Shown one piece after another: positions 57,671-64,000 of a stretch of 64,000 nt of DNA. Source of the stretch: Nemertoderma westbladi (taxonomy: Eukaryota > Xenacoelomorpha > Nemertodermatida > Nemertodermatidae); contig JAUCBJ010007002.1 in assembly GCA_032718475.1 (NCBI GenBank), forward strand, positions 1-64,000, in the 5' to 3' direction. A program made the position numbers and the translations under genes. Each line of letters starts with the position of its first letter. The stretch's first letter is position 1. The notes under the pieces are model-generated. The model made no database searches. It was not told where the DNA came from and saw nothing but the letters and a program-made list of their open reading frames with translations.

Positions 57671-60221
57671 AAAGTATATTCCCTATACAATGTTCTGAAG
57701 GGGAGACTGACAGAGAGTCCAACAATAAAACATTTTGCAAAAATGTTGACATTAATGTAGCCAACTCACTGTGTACTTAAGTCATTCAGCTTACATTAGC
57801 AGAGGGAGATATTCCCATAGAGTGCGCATTGGGAAGAGTAATTCAGCTGAGGCAATAATAGATTTCAAACTAAACCAACCAGTTAACAGAGTGTCCTAAG
57901 GCCTAAACAAACAGTATTGGTGTACTAAGTGAATAATCTTGGCAACCTCATCGATTTATACTAAGCCTTGTGTAGAAATCCATTACGTAAGCCATTTTTC
58001 ATCACGACACCAGCTGTTATTGGTGATATTTTACCATTGCGCCTATGGCGTTTTTTCGTTTATGTCTATTTTTCGAGCCCACGGCTCATGGACGAAATAG
58101 CGGAACATATCAGGGACCTTAGAATCGCGGTATCCAGCCGCTGTGAAAATTTCATCAAAATCGTTAGAGTAGTTTTGGCTATAGATTAGCCAGCCAGCCA
58201 GTCAATCAATCAGCCAACAATTCTTACAGTAATGAACCTCTCGGTTCCTAACTAGTGACGGGCCTAGCGGCCCGATAAGGAACCGACTTTTTATTTTAAA
58301 TAAAAGAGACAACGAGAATTAGTATAGAACTAATAATTATGTAAAAATTAAATCATATTTCATACAATAATTATTAATAAATTCGATCTATTATTAGTTG
58401 CTCAATTCTAGAACAAAATCGACCTGCAACTAGTGAAGACCTCGTTTTGGAATTTCGAAACCACGCTGGTGCGATGCGCGATATCGTGTTTAGTTAATAA
58501 ATTGAAAACTCCACCAATTCATGTGCAACCAGTAATAAGAAATCGCGATAAATGTAATTAAATAAAAATTATTCTAGAAAAATTTTCTTCAAAAAGTATG
58601 AAGTCTTGGCGTTGGTGACGCGAAACTAGGCTAGTGAGATTCAGAATATTGCGTTTAATATAAGAATCGAAAACGCTATCGAATTCCGTAAAGGCGTTAA
58701 TAACAACTTTTTTGAAATTTGTAAAATTCTAGAACTAGAAAAAATTAATTTTTGAACGGTGCTGTTTGGGGTTTCGAAAAATGGATAGGCTGAAAGAGGA
58801 CGTCGAATTAAGTTGAAAAATAAAAACCCCATCGAATTTGGACAAAGCGTTCCGGAGTTATAGCGGATCGAAAAAAATTTACCCCCCCCCCAGTCGCCAA
58901 AAATTTACAGTAATTTAAAATTTTGCAAAAAAAATTTTTTGCGTTATTTTTGATGGCGAATCGATTGGCAGTACTGGCTACAAAAATTTTTTTTTGAAAT
59001 TTTTGGTCAGAAAAAAAAACATGGAAAAAGTATCTTTTTAAAAAGATTTGATGTCTTTGCCTATGGTCAGAGAATGATCCAACTCTGTAACTTGGCAATT
59101 GCTCAAATCCATTCCGCTGAATGGCACAGTAGAGTAAACTAAAGTAATAAACTAAAGTAAATTCCCTATAGAATGTTCTGAAGGGGAGACTGACAGAGAG
59201 TAATCCAACAATAAAACATTTTGCAATAATGTTGGCATTAATGTAGCCAACACACTGTGTACTAAACCGTCATTCACCTTACATTAGCAGAGGGAGAAAC
59301 TTGGATACTCAACTAGAATGGATTGGGAAGAGTTGTTCAGCTGAGGCAATAATAGATTTCAAACTAAACCAACCATTTTATATTTGCTTTGACAAGGTTA
59401 TTAACCAAATACAGATAATAAGAAGTGATTTTTATATTTCAAACTATAAATGTTAGTCTTAGCCTTACAGAGTATCAGTATAAGGCTGAGTAAACATTCC
59501 ACCTTATAAGCATACAGCCTCCACAGTATTAATGTTGGCATTAATGTAGCCGATACACTGTATACCTAATAGTCATTCAGCAGGGGGAAGAGTTATTCAG
59601 CTGAGGCGGTAATAGATTGCAAACTAAACCAACCAGTTGGCAGCCTCATCGATTTATACTAAATCAACCAGTTAATATTTGCTTTGACAAAGAGTGCAGG
59701 GCCTAAACAAACAGTATGGGTGTACTAAGTACAATAATCTTGGCAACCTCATCGATTTATACTAAGCCTTGTGTAGAAATGCATTACATAAGCCATTTTT
59801 CATCAGGACACCAGCTGTCATGGGTGTTATTTTACCATTGCGCCTATGGCGTTTTTTCGTTTATCTCTATTTTTCGAGCCCAGAGGCCATGGACGGAGTA
59901 GCCGATCATGCCAGGGACCTTAGAATCGCGGTATCTAGATGCTGTGAAAATTTCATCAAAATCGTTAGAGTAGTTTTGGCTGTAGATTAGCCAGTCAGCC
60001 AGCCAGTCAGCTAACAATTCTTACAGTAATGAACCTCTCGGTTCCTAACTAGTGACGGGCCTAGCGGCCCGATAAGGAACCGACTTTTTATTTTAAATAA
60101 AAGAGACAATGAAAATTAGTATAGAACTAATAATTATGTAAAAATACAATCACATTTCAAACAATAATTATTAATAAGTCGATCTATTATTAGTTGCTCA
60201 ATCTCAATTCTAGAACAAAAT

Positions 60222-60547
60222 GTAAATTGTGTTATTTATTTTATAAGTATTTACACAATATATATAAACAAACTTTATCATGTATAGCATCCATCATTAA
60301 TAATTGAGCTAAGATAGTTGATTCGAATAGTTGCAACGTTACTATCAGCACCGAATGCCATCCAAACTAATTAACCGACAATTATCACCTTAATCAACCT
60401 CCGATAAAACACAACCAAACTCGCTCACAACTAATTCCCATCTCTGTACCGAGAACCAAAGTTTTCTTTGATCAGAGACTCACAAATTGAGTCGCGTTTT
60501 CCGTTCTGCATCTCCGCTACATGATGCCAAAATCGACAGGACAGAAC
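60222..60547 (-). mobile_element. 326 bp insertion with 10 bp target duplication (possible retrocopied mRNA 3' end)
   Basis: AGAACAAAAT is duplicated at 60212-60221 and 60548-60557, and other monomers lack the intervening sequence. Read on the minus strand it starts with an open tail FWHHVAEMQNGKRDSICESL... ending in a stop (GGGAATTAG near 60432), then ~210 bp with AAAATAAAT about 15 bases before the end. No poly(A) remains. The protein tail is not recognised. A tRNA-less SINE is the alternative. Confidence 0.6.
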
Positions 60548-63500
60548 AGAACAAAATCGACCTGCAACTAGTGAAGACCTCGTTTTGGAATTTCGAAACC
60601 ATGCTGGTGCGATGCGCAATATCGTGTTTAGTTAATAAATTGAAAACTCCATCAATTCATGTGCAACCAGTAATAAGAAATCGCTATAAATGTAATTAAA
60701 TAAAAATTATTCTAGAAAAATTTTCCTCAAAAAGTATGAAGTCTTGGCGTTGGTGACGCGAAACTAGGCTAGTGAGATTCAGGATATTGCATTTAATATA
60801 AGAATCGAAAACGCTATCGAATTCCGTAAAGGCGTTAATAAAATACTGCAACTTTTTTGAAATTTGTAAAATTCTAAAACTAGAAAAAATTAAATTTTGA
60901 ACGGCGCTGTTTGGGGTTTCGAAACATGGATAGACTGAAAGAGGACATCGAATTAAGTTGAAAAATAAAAACCCCATCGAATTTGGACAAAGCGTTCCGG
61001 AGTTATAGCGGATCGAAAAAAATTGACCCCCCCCCCCCAGTTGCCAAAAATTTACAGTAATTTAAAATTTTGCAAAAAAAATTTTTTGCGTTATTTTTGA
61101 TGGCGAATCGATTGGCAGTACTGGCTACGAAAAAATTTTTTTGAAATTTTTGGTCAGAAAAAAAAACATGGAAAAATTATATTTTTAAAAAGATTTGTCT
61201 TTGCCTACAGTATGGTCAGAGAATGATCCAACTCTGTAACTTGGCAATCGCTCAAATCCATTCAGCTGAATGGCACAGTAGAGTAAACTAAAGTAAATTC
61301 CCTATACAATGTTCTGAAGGGGAGACTGACAGAGAGTAATCCAACAATAAAACATTTTGCAATAATGTTGGCATTAATGTAGCCAACACACTGTGTACTT
61401 AAGTCATTCAGCTTACATTAGCAGAGTGAGATACTTACATAGAATGCATTGTGAAGAGTAATTCAGCTGAGGCGATAATAGATTTCAAACTAAACCAACC
61501 AGTTAATATTTGCTTTGACAGAGTGTCCTAGGGCCTAAACAAACAGTATGGGTGTACAGAGTACAATAATCATGGCAACCTCATCGATTTATACTAAGCC
61601 TTGTGTAGAAATCCATTACATAAGCCATTTTTCATCACGACACCAGCTGTTATTGGTGTTATTTTACCATTGCGCCTATGGCGTTTTTTCGTTTATGTCT
61701 ATTTTTCGAGCCCAGAGGCTATGGACGGAGTAGCCGATCATGCCAGGGACCTTAGAATCGCGGTATCTAGCCGCTGTGAAAATTTCATCAAAATCGTTAG
61801 AGTAGTTTTGGCTGTAGATCAGCCAGCCAGCCAGTCAGCCACGAGCAATTCTTACAGTAATGAACCTCTCGGTTCCTAACTAGTGACGGGCCTAGCGGCC
61901 CGATAAGGAACCGACTTTTTATTTTAAATAAAAGAGACAACGAGAATTAGTATAGAACTAATAATTATCTAAAAATACAATCATATTTCATACAATAATT
62001 ATTAATAAATTCGATCCATTATTAGTTGCTCAATTCTAGAACAAAATCGACCTGCAACTAGTGAAGACCTCGTTTTGGAATTTCGAAACCACGCTGGTGC
62101 GATGCGCAATATCGTGTTTAGTTAATAAATTGAAAACTCCATCAATTCATGTGCAATCAGTAATAAGAAATCGCGATAAATGTAATTAAATAAAAATTAT
62201 TCTAGAAAAATTTCCTCAAAAAGTATGAAATCTTGGCATTGGTGACGCGAAACTAGGCTAGTGCGATTCAGGATATTGCGTTTAATATAAAAATCGAAAA
62301 CGCTATCGAATTCCGTAAAGGCGTTAATAAAATACTGCAACTTTTTTGAAATTTGTAAAATTCTAGAACTAGAAAAAAATAATTTTTGAACGGCGCTGTT
62401 TGGGGTTTCGAAACATGGATAGGCTGAAAGAGGACATCGAATTAAGTTGAAAAATGAAAACCCCATCGAATTTGGACAAAGCGTTCCGGAGTTATAGCGG
62501 ATCGAAAAAAATTGACCCCCCCCAGTCGCCAAAAATTTACAGTAATTTAAAATTTTGCAAAAAAAATTTTTTGCGTTATTTTTGATGGCGAATCGATTGG
62601 CAGTACTGGCTACGAAAAATTTTTTTTGAAATTTTTGGTCAGAAAAAAAAACATGGAAAAAGTATATTCATAAAAAGATTTGATGTCTTTGCCTTATGGT
62701 CAGAGAATGATCCAACTCTGTACTTGCCAATCGCTCAAATCCATTCAGCTGAATGGCACAGTAGAGTAAACTAAAGTAAATTCCCTATACAATGTTCTGA
62801 AGGGGAGACTGACAGAGAGTAATCCAACAATAAAACATTTTGCAATAATGTTGGCATTAATGTAGCCAACACACTGTGTACTTAAATCATTCAGCTTACA
62901 TTAGCAGAGTGAGATATTCCCATAGTATGCATTGGGAAGAGTAATTCAGCTGAGGCGATAATAGATTTCAAACTAAACCAACCAGTTAATATTTGCTTTG
63001 ACAGAGTGTCCTAGGGCCTAAACAAACAGTATGGGTGTACTGAGTACAATAATCTTGGCAACCTCATCGATTTATACTAAGCCTTGTGTAGAAATCCATT
63101 ACATAAGCCATTTTTCATCACGACACCAGCTGTTATTGGTGTTATTTTACCATTGCGCCTATGGCGTTTTTTCGTTTATGTCTATTTTTCAAGCCCACGG
63201 CTCATGGACGAAATAGCGGAACATACCAGGGACCTTAGAATCGCGGTATCTAGCCGCTGTGAAAATTTCATCAAAATCGTTAGAGTAGTTTTGGCTGTAG
63301 ATCAGTCAGCCAGCCAGTCAGTCAGCCACGAGCAATTCTTACAGTAATGAACCTCTCGGTTCCTAACTAGTGACGGGCCTAGCGGCCCGATAAGGAACCG
63401 ACTTTTTATTTTAATTTAAAAGAGACAACGAGAATTAGTATAGAACTAATAATTATGTAAAAATACAATCATATTTCATACAATAATTATTAATAAATTT

Positions 63501-64000
63501 GATCTATTATTATTTGCTCAATTCTAGAACAAAATCGACCTGCAACTAGTGAAGACCTCGTTTTGGAATTTCGAAACCACGCTGGTGCGATGCGCGATAT
63601 CGTGTTTAGTTAATAAATTGAAAACTCCATCAGTTCATGTGCAACCAGTAATAAGAAATCGCGATAAATGTAATTAAATAAAAATTATTCTAGAAAAATT
63701 TTCCTCAAAAAGTATGAAGTCTTGGCATTGGTGACGCGAAACTAGGCTAGTGAGATTCAGGATATTGCGTTTAATATAAAAATCGAAAACGCTATCGAAT
63801 TCCGTAAAGGCGTTAATAAAATACTGCAACTTTTTTGAAATTTGTAAAATTCTAGAACTAGGAAAAATTAATTTTTGAACGGCGCTGTTTGGGGTTTCCA
63901 AACATGGATAGGCTGAAAGAGGACATCGAATTAAGTTGAAAAATGAAAACCCCATCGAATTTGGACAAAGCGTTCCGGAGTTATAGCGGATCGAAAAAAA

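Larger units (their letters stand above)
52933..64000 (+). repeat. ~1.5 kb tandem satellite, at least seven monomers, runs off right edge
   Basis: Monomers begin (R start) near 52933, 54436, 55939, 58022, 59823, 61656 and 63138. Lengths are about 1.50, 1.50, 2.08, 1.80, 1.83 and 1.48 kb plus a partial. Each has R (~290 bp), an AT-rich block, three internally related blocks (each with ATTGAAAACTCCATC-like sequence), a poly-C tract of 8-12 bases before AGTCGCC, and a tail ending in CCAGCTGTNNTGGGTG. Minus-strand ORFs of 90-180 codons recur but are broken at the poly-C tract, so I regard them as non-coding. Confidence 0.92.

Noticed and set aside
53472-63955. Recurrent minus-strand ORFs of 90-180 codons and plus-strand ORFs starting MCRN or MGV in the 1.5 kb array
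   Set aside because: They recur only because the satellite recurs; the frames break at the length-variable poly-C tract and differ between monomers without a sign of selection.
52933-64000. CRISPR-like array
   Set aside because: Repeats are about 1.5 kb, not 25-40 bp with unique spacers, and the context is eukaryotic.

Overview
This is a non-coding, repeat-dominated piece of an animal genome, most likely an invertebrate. It carries BEL/Pao and CsRn1-like Ty3/gypsy LTR retrotransposons, a piggyBac-type insertion, a Mutator-type transposase gene, a hammerhead-ribozyme foldback element and long tandem arrays. A TATA plus TCAGT core promoter in one LTR family would suit an arthropod, but the species cannot be fixed from the window. 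I see no ordinary host gene, rRNA or CRISPR.

Positions 1-4980 hold a minus-strand copy of a long BEL/Pao element (family A, copy A3): open gag running off the left edge, a 2.4 kb leader, and a 1.2 kb LTR. After 325 bp of unassigned DNA comes a four-level nest, 5306-46898, whose layers I resolved by matching LTR ends and 5 bp target-site duplications (TSDs). Level 1 is Ty3/gypsy element E (LTRs 5306-5518 and 46688-46898, TSD ATGTC). Level 2 is BEL-A copy A+ (5748-42213, TSD AGTGA) inside E gag. Level 3 is a second BEL/Pao family, B (16271-34438, TSD ATAAA), inside A+ pol. Level 4 is BEL-A copy A2, minus strand (19271-30785, TSD CCCAC), inside B pol. A fifth insertion, a 1.56 kb piggyBac-like element between TTAA sites (35675-37236), splits the A+ integrase. 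Reading frames resume exactly across every insertion. All elements are broken by stops, frameshifts or deletions, yet paired LTRs differ by about 0.4-2 percent by eye, so the nest is young.

Two things stand out in the nest. The left end of A+ contains an extra copy of its own right-hand junction (LTR, TSD and 1.4 kb of E gag) spliced back into the 5' LTR, which looks like templated break repair. Family A also has an extra reading frame between pol and the 3' LTR, the place where env sits in env-bearing elements, preceded by a 1.6 kb AT-rich spacer with direct repeats; I do not recognise this protein.

Right of the nest are a Mutator-like transposase gene (minus, 47019-48873), then a 657 bp foldback (49947-50603). 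Each arm of the foldback carries a hammerhead ribozyme motif, with compensatory changes in stem I, and there is a tRNA-like A/B-box pair at the centre. From 51039 to the end are satellites: a solo ~290 bp R repeat, a ~790 bp (GGCTC)n array, a ~53 bp CACGTG repeat, and at least seven ~1.5 kb monomers, one interrupted by a 326 bp insertion flanked by a 10 bp TSD that resembles a retrocopied mRNA 3' end.
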